DNA of 64,000 nt from CACIAM-69d sp001698445 (GCF_043235035.1 NZ_JAZAQF010000094.1:45428-109427); one strand, 5' to 3'; numbered from the stretch's first letter, positions 1-8,858 are shown. Program-made: numbers and translations. Notes: a model not told the origin generated them from the sequence alone.

Positions 1-48
1 TGCATTCGGATTAAATTGAGGATTGGTTCTTTCAGTTTCCTGAGTTCC

Positions 49-321
49 ATGTCTGACCCTAACGCTTTACCCGACTGGATTCGCCAAATCGTGCAGGATC
101 AACCCCTCAGCAACGAGCAGGCGACTTGTTTGCACTGGATTGGCGATGCTTACCAACTGCTGATGCAGCTCAATAGCTTTAGCTTGAGTGAGTATTCTGA
201 GCAGGTTCAGCATCTCGATCGGGTAGCGGAAATGGCTCGGGCTGGGAGTCGGCTGGCTCAACATGCGCCGGAAGTGGTGGAAGCCTTGGTTCAACAACAA
301 CCGGTGGGCCGCTCGTCCTGA
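49..321 (+). CDS. small conserved-looking protein upstream of prepilin peptidase
   Basis: A 90-residue soluble protein of unknown function, rich in Gln, Glu and Leu and predicted mostly helical, with no signal peptide or membrane segment. I chose ATG 49 (MSDPNALPDW); the frame stays open to a TTG at 16, but that start adds a Ser/Phe-rich leader that looks non-coding. Its TGA shares one base with the ATG of the next gene (TGATG at 319-323), so the two are probably translationally coupled. I do not recognise a family, and the coupling to pilD does not by itself show a pilus role. Confidence 0.6.
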   Translation: MSDPNALPDWIRQIVQDQPLSNEQATCLHWIGDAYQLLMQLNSFSLSEYSEQVQHLDRVAEMARAGSRLAQHAPEVVEALVQQQPVGRSS

Positions 322-1169
322 TGTTCACCCCCGAGCAATTGGCGCTGGCGGTGGTGGCGATCGCCCTGGGAGTTTCCGTCGGAAGCTTCTTGAATGTGGT
401 GGTTTATCGCCTCCCCGCTGGCCTGTCGCTGCTGCACCCGCCCTCCCGTTGCCCCAAATGTTTGCACCGGCTGGCCCCCCACGACAATGTGCCGGTTTTG
501 GGCTGGCTGTGGTTGCGGGGCCGTTGTCGCTATTGCGCAGCCCCGATCGCTCCGCGCTATCCCTTGGTGGAGGCGACCACCGGGCTATTGTTTGCCACGA
601 TCGCCCTGCGAATTAGCGCCGCCGAACCGGAGTTAGTGTTCAGTCCTTGGGGCTTGAGCATGATTTTGGGGGGATGGATCTTCGTGAGCTGGCTGTTGGC
701 CCTGGCGCTCATTGATTGGGACACCCTCACCCTGCCCAACTCGCTCACCCAATCGGGCCTGTTGTTGGGATTGGGATTCAGAACCGCTTTCGGAGCGATT
801 GACGCGGGCCAGGGCAGCGGCGCGGCGGCCGGACTACTGGATGCCCTGTTGGCCATGGCGCTTGGTCTGTGGCTGTTTCAAGCGATCGCCACCCTGGGCA
901 GCTTGATTTGGGGACGCACGGCCATGGGGGCCGGAGATGTGAAGCTGGCGGCCATGCTGGGGGTTTGGTTGGGCTGGAAATTGCTGTTGCTGGCGAGTTT
1001 TTTGGCCTGCGCAATCGGGGCAGTAGCCGGTTTGGGCGCAATTGGCCTGGGTTGGCTACGGCGCGATCGGGTCTTGCCCTTCGGCCCATTTTTGGCTCTG
1101 GGCAGCCTAATCGCCATGCTGTGGGGCCCAGAAATCATCACAGCCTACTGGCAATTTTGGGTGCACTAG
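321..1169 (+). CDS. pilD: prepilin peptidase (type IV pilin leader peptidase/N-methyltransferase)
   Basis: This polytopic inner-membrane aspartic protease (A24A family) would cleave type IV prepilin leaders and methylate the new N-terminus. The N-terminal cytoplasmic loop carries two Cys pairs (about C44/C47 and C69/C72) that bind zinc in bifunctional family members. The two catalytic aspartates lie in ALIDWDTLTLPN (about D132/D134) and in the hallmark GAGDVK (about D206). At 282 residues with about seven to eight hydrophobic segments it is full length. The first motif ends in LPN rather than the common LPD, a small variation. It overlaps the preceding small gene by one base. Confidence 0.93.
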   Translation: MFTPEQLALAVVAIALGVSVGSFLNVVVYRLPAGLSLLHPPSRCPKCLHRLAPHDNVPVLGWLWLRGRCRYCAAPIAPRYPLVEATTGLLFATIALRISAAEPELVFSPWGLSMILGGWIFVSWLLALALIDWDTLTLPNSLTQSGLLLGLGFRTAFGAIDAGQGSGAAAGLLDALLAMALGLWLFQAIATLGSLIWGRTAMGAGDVKLAAMLGVWLGWKLLLLASFLACAIGAVAGLGAIGLGWLRRDRVLPFGPFLALGSLIAMLWGPEIITAYWQFWVH

Positions 1170-1176
1170 GCCTGAC

Positions 1177-2301
1177 TCATGGCCTGGCCGCCACCTCCTC
1201 CACTGACGATGGCCAATAGTTTCCCCAAGCTAAATTCAGTAACGTTCCTTGCATCTCACAGAGGCATTGCACCAGCCGCTGGGCAGTCCGCACCATTAGC
1301 GGACTCGTTTTTAAAAAAGCAGCCACCTGAACCGCCTGGGCCGATCGCTGCAAGGTGGGTGAAATGGCCGTCGCAGTGGTGATGAACGATCGCTCCTGCC
1401 ATTGATCCAAATCCTCGCGAACCGCTTGCCAGTAAAGGACTTGGAATTGCACAAAATCAAAATCGCACTCCCGCAGCACCCGCTCAATACGGGCATAGCG
1501 ATGCAGACACCAGTTGCGCAAAATCACCCAGGATGGGTGTAAATCCCGCGCCAAAACCAGCTTGAACGCCCGTCGGCGTAACTGCGGCAAATAATCATCC
1601 ACCCAAAAAACCATCATGTCGTGATAGTCCGGCGTGCCGATGCACGATCGATCCAAAACCGCCGCCCGATCAACCCCAAACCGATCCAACACCTCCTGGG
1701 GAAAGTAGCAGATCCCTTGGCGCGCATCCTCATCGATGTCGCGCAGGTTGTTATAGAACTGATCGACTGCTCCAAAGTGATAGGCCGCCTCCCACTGGGA
1801 CGGACTCAAAAACGGCAGAATCTGGAAAAAGGAACCCGCCAACGTCTCCAGCATCGTTTCATAATCAGCCAACGTTTCAATCCGTAGATTGTCCGTGTGG
1901 TAGGTCAAGATTGCATCCAGATACCGATCCCACGACTGCACAGATAAGCGATCGCTCAGACTTGCCTCCGCGTGAAACCAGCGCTGTTGCATTGTCATCA
2001 GCAAACTGGCATCTTCTGTGACCACGGCCGCCGGGCCATGACTCAGCAAACGCTTCCAAGAGCGATAGAACGCGAGAAAACTAGGCTGCTCCGTAGATGT
2101 GTGATTTTCTTTACAGACAAGTTCTGCCTCCGCCAATCGATCGACCTTACGAATCCAACCAATCCGTTCAATCCATTCCCGTTGCACATCTGACTCGAGT
2201 CCTAAGACCCAAGCAGCGTTATCTTCATCCTTAAGAGAATCATCAGCAATCGCGCAGTATTGCGACGATTCGACCAGCTTGGCCACAGCCGATCCGTTCA
2301 T
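1177..2301 (-). CDS. squalene/phytoene synthase-like protein lacking the first Asp-rich motif
   Basis: A 374-residue member of the trans-isoprenyl diphosphate head-to-head synthase fold, recognised by the second substrate-Mg motif and its context: NNLRDIDEDARQG followed by YFPQEVLDRFG, exactly the order seen in squalene and phytoene synthases. The first Asp-rich motif (DxxxD, near the N-terminal third) is not visible; the corresponding stretch reads through Trp/Tyr-rich helices. It may therefore be non-catalytic or catalyse something else. Start ATG 2301 (MNGSAVAKL) is preferred over the in-frame GTG at 2328. It converges with pilD, with only 7 bases between them. Confidence 0.7.
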   Translation of the reverse strand: MNGSAVAKLVESSQYCAIADDSLKDEDNAAWVLGLESDVQREWIERIGWIRKVDRLAEAELVCKENHTSTEQPSFLAFYRSWKRLLSHGPAAVVTEDASLLMTMQQRWFHAEASLSDRLSVQSWDRYLDAILTYHTDNLRIETLADYETMLETLAGSFFQILPFLSPSQWEAAYHFGAVDQFYNNLRDIDEDARQGICYFPQEVLDRFGVDRAAVLDRSCIGTPDYHDMMVFWVDDYLPQLRRRAFKLVLARDLHPSWVILRNWCLHRYARIERVLRECDFDFVQFQVLYWQAVREDLDQWQERSFITTATAISPTLQRSAQAVQVAAFLKTSPLMVRTAQRLVQCLCEMQGTLLNLAWGNYWPSSVEEVAARP

Positions 2302-3408
2302 GATGCACCCGTGAAATCCCTGACGCACTCTATTAGAACTTTAGCCCCTTGTTCTGGTAGATGAACAAATACCACCAATTTCTAAGGAAGTCTTAGCCGT
2401 CAGGGGCGATCGCCCTTTGTTTTAGCAAGAAATGGTCAGACTTTATTGCTGTGTGACACCCCCTAATCTCAGGAATTGAGAACATCAGCCAAATCTAGCC
2501 AGGATTGAAATTTAAAGCGCTTGTTTTCAGGCATGAAATTCTTTTTTCAGGCCATGAATTAGTGATTATTCTCAATCTTTAAAACACTTGTATTTTCTAC
2601 TACATCAATTCAGGGAGAAATCTCTTAAGGTATCCCGTCGCCCAATTGGTTGTCTCCGCAAATTCTCGGAGCAAGTGCCCCCAAGTGTCAGCCTTTGGTA
2701 TGCGCAACCCGGGCGGCAACACGGAAGCCCCTAAAAAAAAGGCACAGGTCAACGGGGCGCAAGTTCAGAACAACTGCCACCGTTAACTGACCCGATCGCC
2801 GATCGAGTGCGCGCTGGCTGATGACTCGACTCAATCAAGGGACTATCATGCTGAATCAAGGTTGTCTTGAGAACACATTGAGGCTGCTGAGTCCGATGCC
2901 AGCCTTAGGCTGACCCAAAACCGATAAAACCGAATGAATACGATAAATACGATGAGTGATCGCGGATCGCGCCAAATACATCGCGCCAAATACAATGAGT
3001 GATCGCAAGATCGCACCGATCCCGATCCTTGCAAAATTGTGCTGATTGCACCTAATCACGGAAAGAGTCGCTGGATCATGACCCTGGACTGCACAACAGG
3101 GCGATCAGCAAATCCAAGCGCATTATGGCTAAAGGAAGAATTTTGGGTTCTGGGCCAGAGCGTGGGAAACTAGGGCAGCGATCACCCGCTGCTGGTAAGG
3201 GCGCATCTGGAAGCAGGTAAACTGCGCCGGCCGAAAGCAGCAACGCATTTTGATAGCCCTGTTGGAACGAATCCGCCGAGCCTCTGGGATGGTTTACAAC
3301 ACCCCCAATCGACCGTTACCAGTGCCTTTGACGCAGCCGTTTCTGGTGTCCGCAAGAGTATTGTAACGCCCCGAGGGGCGGGGAATCTACCCGGAGAGTA
3401 TTGAACCC
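2302..3408. other. 1.1-kb non-coding spacer upstream of accD
   Basis: No credible gene. The short ORFs on both strands at 2846-3059 are Arg/Ile-rich and arise from a repeat: 'atacgatgagtgatcgc' near 2947 recurs as 'atacaatgagtgatcgc' near 2991. The central part (about 2605-2785) folds into several compact helices and is listed separately. The last 200 bases should hold the accD promoter and leader, but I cannot place -35/-10 boxes with confidence. Confidence 0.6.
2605..2785 (+). ncRNA. candidate structured RNA (possibly 6S-like)
   Basis: Short complementary blocks nest in order: CGCCC 2639-2643 with GGGCG 2755-2759, TTGG 2646-2649 with TCAA 2749-2752, CTCCG 2654-2658 with CGGAG 2667-2671, GTGCC 2675-2679 with GGCAC 2741-2745, and GTGT..GCC 2685-2693 with GGC..ACAC 2715-2722. 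Such nesting in GC-rich sequence flanked by AT-rich DNA, with no ORF, looks like a stable RNA. The segment CGGAAGCCCCTAAAA at 2722-2736 faintly resembles the GAGAAGCCTTAAAA part of bacterial 6S RNA, but I cannot verify that. Strand and ends are guesses; it could also be a long accD leader. Confidence 0.33.
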
Positions 3409-4395
3409 ATGTCGTTGTTTGATTGGTTTGCAAATCGTCGTAAGAGCGATCCGGCTGGACATTCAGGCCAAGAGCGAGAAATCGCCGATGGTCTCTGGAC
3501 GAAGTGTGAAGCCTGCGGCGTTCTCGCCTACACGAAAGACCTTCAGGCAAATCAGATGGTTTGTCTGGATTGTGGGCATCATATGCGGGTCTATAGCGAT
3601 GAGCGGATCCAGCAATTAATTGACCCGGGCACTTGGGTGGCGTTGGATCGGGATGTGCGCCCGGTGGATCCTTTGGGCTTTTTCGATCGCAAGTCCTACA
3701 GCGATCGAATTGTGGAGGCCCAAACCAAGTCCGGCCTCATTGATGCGGTGCAAACGGGCTTGGGTGATTTGGAAGGCCAGCCGATCGCCCTGGGAGTGAT
3801 GGACTTTCGGTTCATGGGCGGCAGCATGGGATCCGTGGTGGGCGAAAAGCTAACTCGGGCGATCGAACGGGCCACCGCTGAACGCCGGGCCATGGTGATT
3901 GTCTGCGCATCCGGGGGGGCCCGAATGCAGGAAGGAATGCTGAGTTTGATGCAGATGGCCAAAATTTCCGGGGCCCTGGAGCAGCATCGCGAGGCCGGCT
4001 GTCTCTACATCCCTGTGCTGACCCATCCCACCACGGGCGGCGTGACGGCCAGTTTCGCCATGCTCGGCGACATCATCATTGCAGAACCCAAAGCGTTGAT
4101 CGGGTTTGCAGGTCGGCGGGTCATTGAACAAACCCTGCGCGAAAAGCTCCCGGATAATTTCCAAACGGCGGAATATTTGCAACAAAACGGGTTTGTGGAT
4201 GCGATCGTGCCGCGAACCCAACTGAAGTCTACGTTGGCCCGCTTGGTTCGGTTGCATCACGCTTCCCGACGGGCAGTGTCCACGGCTCCCACCAATGGGG
4301 CCCGGCGGCGGGATGAGGGGATGCTGGATGGTCAACGGGATGGGTTGCATGTGGAACGTTCGATCGCCCCTGGCTCGATCGCAGCCCAGCCCTAA
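3409..4395 (+). CDS. accD: acetyl-CoA carboxylase carboxyltransferase, beta subunit
   Basis: This subunit transfers the carboxyl group from carboxybiotin to acetyl-CoA, together with AccA, to make malonyl-CoA in the first committed step of fatty-acid synthesis (cytoplasm). The N-terminal four-Cys zinc ribbon is intact (C33, C36, C52, C55 in KCEACG...VCLDCG). The crotonase-like core contains the expected GGSMGSVVGEK and CASGGARMQEG blocks for oxyanion and acyl-CoA binding, and HPTTGGVTASFAMLGD. Its 328 residues are normal length. The C-terminal 50 residues (polar, Arg/Gly/Ser-rich) lie beyond the conserved core. It stands alone, as is usual in cyanobacteria. Confidence 0.96.
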   Translation: MSLFDWFANRRKSDPAGHSGQEREIADGLWTKCEACGVLAYTKDLQANQMVCLDCGHHMRVYSDERIQQLIDPGTWVALDRDVRPVDPLGFFDRKSYSDRIVEAQTKSGLIDAVQTGLGDLEGQPIALGVMDFRFMGGSMGSVVGEKLTRAIERATAERRAMVIVCASGGARMQEGMLSLMQMAKISGALEQHREAGCLYIPVLTHPTTGGVTASFAMLGDIIIAEPKALIGFAGRRVIEQTLREKLPDNFQTAEYLQQNGFVDAIVPRTQLKSTLARLVRLHHASRRAVSTAPTNGARRRDEGMLDGQRDGLHVERSIAPGSIAAQP

Positions 4396-5106
4396 ATCCT
4401 CGTAACCAGCTATCAGTGATTCGATTCGCTCAATTCGATTCACTCCAGCAGCCATCTTCAAGATTGCGATCCAAGATTGTGATCCAAGATTGCAACCCGA
4501 GATTGCAACCCGAGGTTGCGATATGTTTCCGAACGATGGTTTCGGAATCCAGGCTCGGCGGGGGATCATCCCGCCCCCAAAGCGAGACTAGGGCCATGGG
4601 CTGAAAGCCTTGACCCCCAACGGTTATTCAGCCCCCGATCTCAAAAAGTCATGCCCACCGATGCGGCTTGAGTTGATAACTTGCCATCTCCCGGAGCCTG
4701 AAAGGCGGGGGCTTTGCCCTCAATCCGGTAAGATTAAAATCAACTTTTGGCTACCGCATTTTTTCTCCAAAACATTTATCGTTTAGGGCTTTGCCGGCCA
4801 AAGGCAACCGTTATCATTACCCGGCGATCGCTGGGTGAGACTCGGACACTTTGAAGAGACACCGGGGCCACCCCCGCTCCCGTCACTGGGCAGTGGAGAA
4901 GGCTTTGGGGTCAAAACACCGATCAACGCAGCCGTTTTAGCTGGCTGCCTAGATCGGGAATCCCCGTTGCTTTAGCATGGGGAGGATGTGAATTGTGGTT
5001 AGAGTGCCGCAGCGGGGGCGATCGCGCGATCCGAGCGACAATCTAGCCGGCTATAACATCGGCCTGACTTTGATCGAGATCAAGAGACTCAAGTCTAGAA
5101 AGAACC
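4396..5106. other. 711-bp spacer between accD and psbV
   Basis: No gene seen. It starts with a degenerate tandem repeat (4459-4521, listed separately). At 4690-4722 a GC-rich stretch (CCGGAGCC...) may form a weak hairpin after accD. The part nearest psbV (about 4800-5100) is likely to contain its promoter and 5' leader; I could not assign boxes. Confidence 0.5.
4459..4521. repeat. degenerate 13-14-bp tandem repeat
   Basis: Five back-to-back variants of a 13-14-base unit, CAAGATTGCGATC / CAAGATTGTGATC / CAAGATTGCAACCC / GAGATTGCAACCC / GAGGTTGCGAT, lie about 65 bases after the accD stop. This is an intergenic short tandem repeat of the kind common in filamentous cyanobacteria; no function is visible. 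Confidence 0.8.
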
Positions 5107-5604
5107 ATGCTGAAAAAGGTTGTTTTGCTAGTTGTAGCGGTGGCGTTTTTTGCCTTCCAACTGGCCGTTAGCCCCGTAAGCGCGGCGGAAATGAAGCCGG
5201 AACTGCGCACGGTCAAGGTCAACGAAAAGGGTGATACCGTCACCTTGACCCTGGAGCAAGTGGCTCTGGGCAAGAAACTGTTTAATGACACTTGTGCCCA
5301 GTGCCATGCGGGCGGTGTGACCAAGACCAGCCCCGATCTGGATCTGTCGCCTCCGTCCTTGGCAGGTGCCATTCCTAGCCGCGATCACATCGCTGGCCTG
5401 GTGGACTACATGAAGAATCCGACCACCTACGACGGTGAAACGGAAATTTATGAACTGCACCCCAGCACCCGCAGTTCTGACATTTTCCCAGAGATGCGGA
5501 ACCTGACCGATGAGGAATTGGAAGCGATCGCTGGTCATATTCTGAGCCAGCCCAAGGTGATTGGTTCCCGTTGGGGCGCTGGTAAGACTCGTTATTCGAC
5601 TTGA
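5107..5604 (+). CDS. psbV: photosystem II extrinsic cytochrome c550
   Basis: This is the lumenal c-type cytochrome that caps the oxygen-evolving side of photosystem II and stabilises the Mn4CaO5 cluster. The Sec signal peptide (residues 1-26) ends VSA before AEMKPELRT. The heme-attachment motif CAQCH is at 63-67 and the second axial ligand is H118 (mature H92) in YELHPSTRS, giving the bis-histidine ligation typical of PsbV. Its 165 residues match the family. Neither a psbV2/psbV-like gene nor petJ follows, although these are often adjacent; the next gene is 330 bp away and unrelated. Confidence 0.97.
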   Translation: MLKKVVLLVVAVAFFAFQLAVSPVSAAEMKPELRTVKVNEKGDTVTLTLEQVALGKKLFNDTCAQCHAGGVTKTSPDLDLSPPSLAGAIPSRDHIAGLVDYMKNPTTYDGETEIYELHPSTRSSDIFPEMRNLTDEELEAIAGHILSQPKVIGSRWGAGKTRYST

Positions 5605-5729
5605 TGGATGAGTGAATAGGGAGGGCGATCGAGCAACAGGGTAGATGATGCCCGGTAGCGATGCCCTCAGGGTTCCCTGGATGGTTGTTTGATTCAGTTG
5701 CCCCATTCAAGGCTCATAATCGATTGCTT

Positions 5730-5768
5730 GCCCGGTTAACCCAAGGATGGTGGCCGGGTATTTGTTTG
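5730..5768 (+). terminator. probable psbV terminator
   Basis: A stem-loop pairs CCCGG (5731-5735) with CCGGG (5754-5758), with extra ACC:GGT pairing inside, followed by the T-rich tail TATTTGTTT. It sits about 125 bases after the psbV stop. The loop is long, so confidence is moderate. Confidence 0.45.
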
Positions 5769-5938
5769 GGATGAATTGGGTATTGGAATTAGTTGAGCAT
5801 TGGACTGAATTAGGCTTTGGGATTCCTTGAGCGGTGGCCACCCCGCAATTTTGCAGGGTAGAATCGAAAGGTCTCTGGGCTAAGGTTCCATGGCCGCATG
5901 AGTTCCACTAGCTGTGCCGTTTGCCCCGCGTCATCATC

Positions 5939-6394
5939 ATGTCTAAACGTCAGTCCGATCGATTTGCGCTGGGGATCCTGTTGGGGGCGGCAACCGGAGC
6001 CGTAGCAGGATTATTGTTAGCTCCCCGATCGGGTCGAGCCTCCCGCCAGCGTCTACAACAATCTTTGCAAAACACTTTGCAACACACCTTACAAAAAACG
6101 GTGAAGCAATCGGGCGATCGCCTGCCGGGAGCGTTGGAGGAGTTGGGGCAAGTGGTGCGCGACCAAGCGGCCATTTGGTCCGATCGCACTCGCGATCGCC
6201 TAGAAGGGGCATTCGATCGACTGCGAGACGCGATCGCCAGCGGTGTGGCCGCCAGTCAAACGGTGGATCAAGAAGATGTCAGCTTATCGGAAGAGGGCGA
6301 CGCAATCCCAACCGGCTCAACCCCAACTCCGAAGCCCCGCCAGTTGGCCTATAACCGTATGGCCGCCCCCATGACCCAAACGGGCGATCGCTAA
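5939..6394 (+). CDS. YtxH-domain membrane-anchored protein
   Basis: A 151-residue protein with one glycine-rich hydrophobic segment near the N-terminus (ALGILLGAATGAVAGLLLAP) followed at once by RSGRASRQRL, the YtxH signature, then a long amphipathic, probably coiled-coil tail and a disordered Ser/Thr/Pro end. YtxH proteins are small envelope proteins often linked to general stress; their biochemical role is unknown. ATG 5939 (MSKRQ) is preferred to an in-frame TTG at 5921. The DUF948 gene follows after 26 bases, a pairing seen in many bacteria, suggesting one operon running into cca. Confidence 0.82.
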   Translation: MSKRQSDRFALGILLGAATGAVAGLLLAPRSGRASRQRLQQSLQNTLQHTLQKTVKQSGDRLPGALEELGQVVRDQAAIWSDRTRDRLEGAFDRLRDAIASGVAASQTVDQEDVSLSEEGDAIPTGSTPTPKPRQLAYNRMAAPMTQTGDR

Positions 6395-6420
6395 CGGCGC
6401 GCATTCCGTCCTCTGAACCC

Positions 6421-7311
6421 ATGATCGATCCGTTATTTTGGCTGGGGCTATCGTTTTTGCTCGTCAGCATTTGCTTGGCGATCGCCCTGGCCGCTGCCAT
6501 TCCTGCCCTGCAAGAATTGGGGCGGGCCGCCCGCAGCGCCGAAAAGTTATTTGACACTCTCACGAGGGAATTGCCGCCCACCCTGGAAGCCATTCGCCTC
6601 ACGGGTTTGGAAATTAGTGACCTGACGGATGACATGACCAATGGTGTGCAAAGCGCCGGTCAAGTGGTGCAAAAGGTGGACAGCAGCTTGGATACGGCCC
6701 GGCGGCAGGCGCGGCGAGTGGGAGCCACGGCCCGGCGGGCGGCGGCGGGTCTTCAGGCCGCTTGGCAGGTGTTGGTGAAGCCTGGTCGCGATCGCCGTCG
6801 AGATAACCGGTTGGAAGGGCGCAGTGAGCGGAATGAATTGCGGGGCGAATTGCGGGGTGACCTCAGGGACGATCGCAACGATCGGAATGATCGCAGTGAG
6901 CGAAACGATCCAAGAAATGAGGGGCTGAACCGGCGAGCGGAACGGCCGGGACTGCCGAGTGGATCCGCTTGGCAACCGCCCGATCGCTACGCGGAGGCCT
7001 ACCTAGAAGACGAGCTGGATGATGATCTCGATAATGATCTCGATGATGATTTGGAGGATCTAGATTTAGAGGATCTGGATGAATTAGATCATCTGAGCCA
7101 TCAAGCCAACTATGGAGATCAACAAGCGCTCCAAAATTTGCAAGATTTGCGAGGTCTGAACCATTCGGCAACCTCTGGTGAACTGGAACAGCTAGGTGAT
7201 GATTCCGGTTCGGGCAGCGATCAAAATGCAGGTCATAATCGCAACACTGCAGCAAGCACGAACTCAGGCCCTGAATCTGGAGATGGAACCCTGGTTGAGC
7301 GATCAAAATGA
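6421..7311 (+). CDS. DUF948-type membrane-anchored coiled-coil protein with acidic tail
   Basis: The N-terminal transmembrane helix (about residues 5-28) is followed by an amphipathic region (LGRAARSAEKLFDTLTRELPPTLEAIR...VVQKVDSSLDTARRQ) typical of DUF948, which resembles bacterial chemotaxis-receptor-like coiled coils. The second half is unusual: an Arg/Asp/Asn-rich low-complexity patch (about 135-165, NDRNDRNDRSERN) and a strongly acidic stretch (about 197-225) built from Asp-Asp-Leu-type repeats. The tail is probably disordered and lineage-specific. It lies 26 bases after the YtxH gene and 9 bases before cca. Confidence 0.75.
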   Translation: MIDPLFWLGLSFLLVSICLAIALAAAIPALQELGRAARSAEKLFDTLTRELPPTLEAIRLTGLEISDLTDDMTNGVQSAGQVVQKVDSSLDTARRQARRVGATARRAAAGLQAAWQVLVKPGRDRRRDNRLEGRSERNELRGELRGDLRDDRNDRNDRSERNDPRNEGLNRRAERPGLPSGSAWQPPDRYAEAYLEDELDDDLDNDLDDDLEDLDLEDLDELDHLSHQANYGDQQALQNLQDLRGLNHSATSGELEQLGDDSGSGSDQNAGHNRNTAASTNSGPESGDGTLVERSK

Positions 7312-7320
7312 GCCTTCGAG

Positions 7321-8577
7321 ATGAGCCTTGATTTGCAGGACTGGCCCCTAAAACTCACTCCCTTAAAACTGACGGATTTACCCGAAACAGCTTATCTAGT
7401 CGGCGGGGTCGTGCGGGATGCCCTTTTGGGGCGGCAACGCGACGCGGTGGATTTGGATGTGGTGCTGGCAACGGGGGCGATCGAGCTAGCCCGATCGATT
7501 GCTGGGCGCTACGATGCGGGGTTTGTGGTGTTGGATCGAGAACGCCAGATTGCGCGGGTGGTTTTTGCGCAGGGAACGCTGGATGTGGCGGCCCAGGTGG
7601 GCGGTTCGATCGAGGCAGATCTGCGACGGCGAGACTTCACGGTGAATGCGATCGCCTATCAACCCCATCGTCAGGAGTGGGTTGACCCCCTCGAGGGCCG
7701 GCGAGACTTAGCCGATCGATCCCTGCGGATGGTGTCCGTGGAAAACCTGCGGGAGGATCCCCTGCGATTGCTGCGGGCCTATCGAATCAGCGCCCAATTG
7801 AACCTTCAAATGGAGCCGACCACAGCCCAGGCGATCGCCCAACAGGTACCGAATTTGCGGCTTGTGGCCGCCGAGCGGGTGCGGGCTGAGTTGGACTATT
7901 TGTTGGAAACGCCCCGGGGCGATCGGGCGCTGATGGCGGCCAGCGCAATTCAGCTTTTGCGCGATTGGCTGCCCCCTTGGCAAGGAAAGCATGGGGTAAC
8001 GCTCCCGGCCCTATCCAAGGCGATCGAGCAATTACAAGGCCTTTGGCCCGATGCACCCCTCAACTGTCCCCTGCCCAATGGGCGATCGCCCTTGGCGGCG
8101 GCCCGACTGGCCTGTTTGTTGGGGTCAGATTTGATGATCGCCCAACGGGCCCTGGATCGACTCAAAACCAGCCGGGTTGATCAGCGAATCCTGCTGGCAA
8201 TTCTAGGGGCCAAGGCTAGCCTACCGGCCGATCGCCGATCGCCTCTCGATCGCGCGGCTCAGTACCAATTTTGCAAGGCGGCTGGGGAAGGATTTTTGGC
8301 GGCCGTGCTCCTGGCTTTGGCGGAAGGAACGGCCCCGATCGCCCTGGCCGAGGCGATCAGCCGTTGGCAAGATGCCGCCGATCCGGTAGCCCACCCCAGC
8401 CCACCGCTCACGGGTCACGAGTTGATGACGGAATTTGGCTTGCCCCGGGGGCCGATCGTCGGTCAACTATTGGCGGCCTTGGAGCGGGCCCAGGCCATTG
8501 GGCAAATTCAGGGTTCCGAAAGCGCTCGGCAGTTTGCCCAAAGCTGGCTCCAGTCAGCCCAATCCTTCCCGACATAG
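7321..8577 (+). CDS. cca: CCA tRNA nucleotidyltransferase / poly(A)-polymerase-like
   Basis: A class II nucleotidyltransferase that adds or repairs the 3'-CCA of tRNAs (in some cyanobacteria split into A- and CC-adding enzymes). The head domain shows LVGGVVRDALLG (about 26-37), the catalytic pair DLD (about 44-46), then RRRDFTVNAIAY and DPLEGRRDL. The neck follows with EDPLRLLRAYR and AAERVRAELDYLL. The C-terminal half is divergent but keeps GHELMTEFGLPRGPIVGQLL. The 418-residue length is normal. The start lies 9 bases after the DUF948 stop. I cannot tell CC- from A-adding specificity. Confidence 0.9.
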   Translation: MSLDLQDWPLKLTPLKLTDLPETAYLVGGVVRDALLGRQRDAVDLDVVLATGAIELARSIAGRYDAGFVVLDRERQIARVVFAQGTLDVAAQVGGSIEADLRRRDFTVNAIAYQPHRQEWVDPLEGRRDLADRSLRMVSVENLREDPLRLLRAYRISAQLNLQMEPTTAQAIAQQVPNLRLVAAERVRAELDYLLETPRGDRALMAASAIQLLRDWLPPWQGKHGVTLPALSKAIEQLQGLWPDAPLNCPLPNGRSPLAAARLACLLGSDLMIAQRALDRLKTSRVDQRILLAILGAKASLPADRRSPLDRAAQYQFCKAAGEGFLAAVLLALAEGTAPIALAEAISRWQDAADPVAHPSPPLTGHELMTEFGLPRGPIVGQLLAALERAQAIGQIQGSESARQFAQSWLQSAQSFPT

Positions 8578-8675
8578 CCAACCTTTGCGGGCCAACCTTT
8601 GCGGGTCGATCGCGAAAGGCAATCTCAAGGCGATCGAGATGCGCTATGCTAGGTGGGCTGAACGGGAAATGGAAC

Positions 8676-8858
8676 ATGGCAAAGCGCCGTAACCTCAAAA
8701 AAGAAAAAGCACAGCGTAACTTGGCTTACGCACGTAAATTCCGCAAGCGCTCCAACAGTGGACGGATGCACCGCTCTCGTCGCCCGTCTGCATCGGCCGA
8801 AGCGGAAACCAATGAAGAGGAAACGACCACCGACGTTCAAGACGGTGCAGCGGTCTAA
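8676..8858 (+). CDS. 60-residue basic-then-acidic small protein
   Basis: A small protein beginning MAKRRNLKKEKAQRN, with a strongly basic first 35 residues (Arg/Lys) and an acidic Glu/Thr/Asp tail. The basic head looks like a nucleic-acid- or ribosome-binding segment, similar in style to small ribosomal proteins, but I cannot assign a family. The reading frame extends upstream to 8271 inside cca, but that part is a shadow; ATG 8676 gives the compact protein. A conserved cyanobacterial hypothetical is the best description. Confidence 0.7.
   Translation: MAKRRNLKKEKAQRNLAYARKFRKRSNSGRMHRSRRPSASAEAETNEEETTTDVQDGAAV

Noticed and set aside
2846..3059. Overlapping minus-strand frames of 62 and 67 residues
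   Set aside because: They come from an imperfect repeat in a spacer, have Arg/Ile/Tyr bias without domain pattern, and lack ribosome-binding sites.
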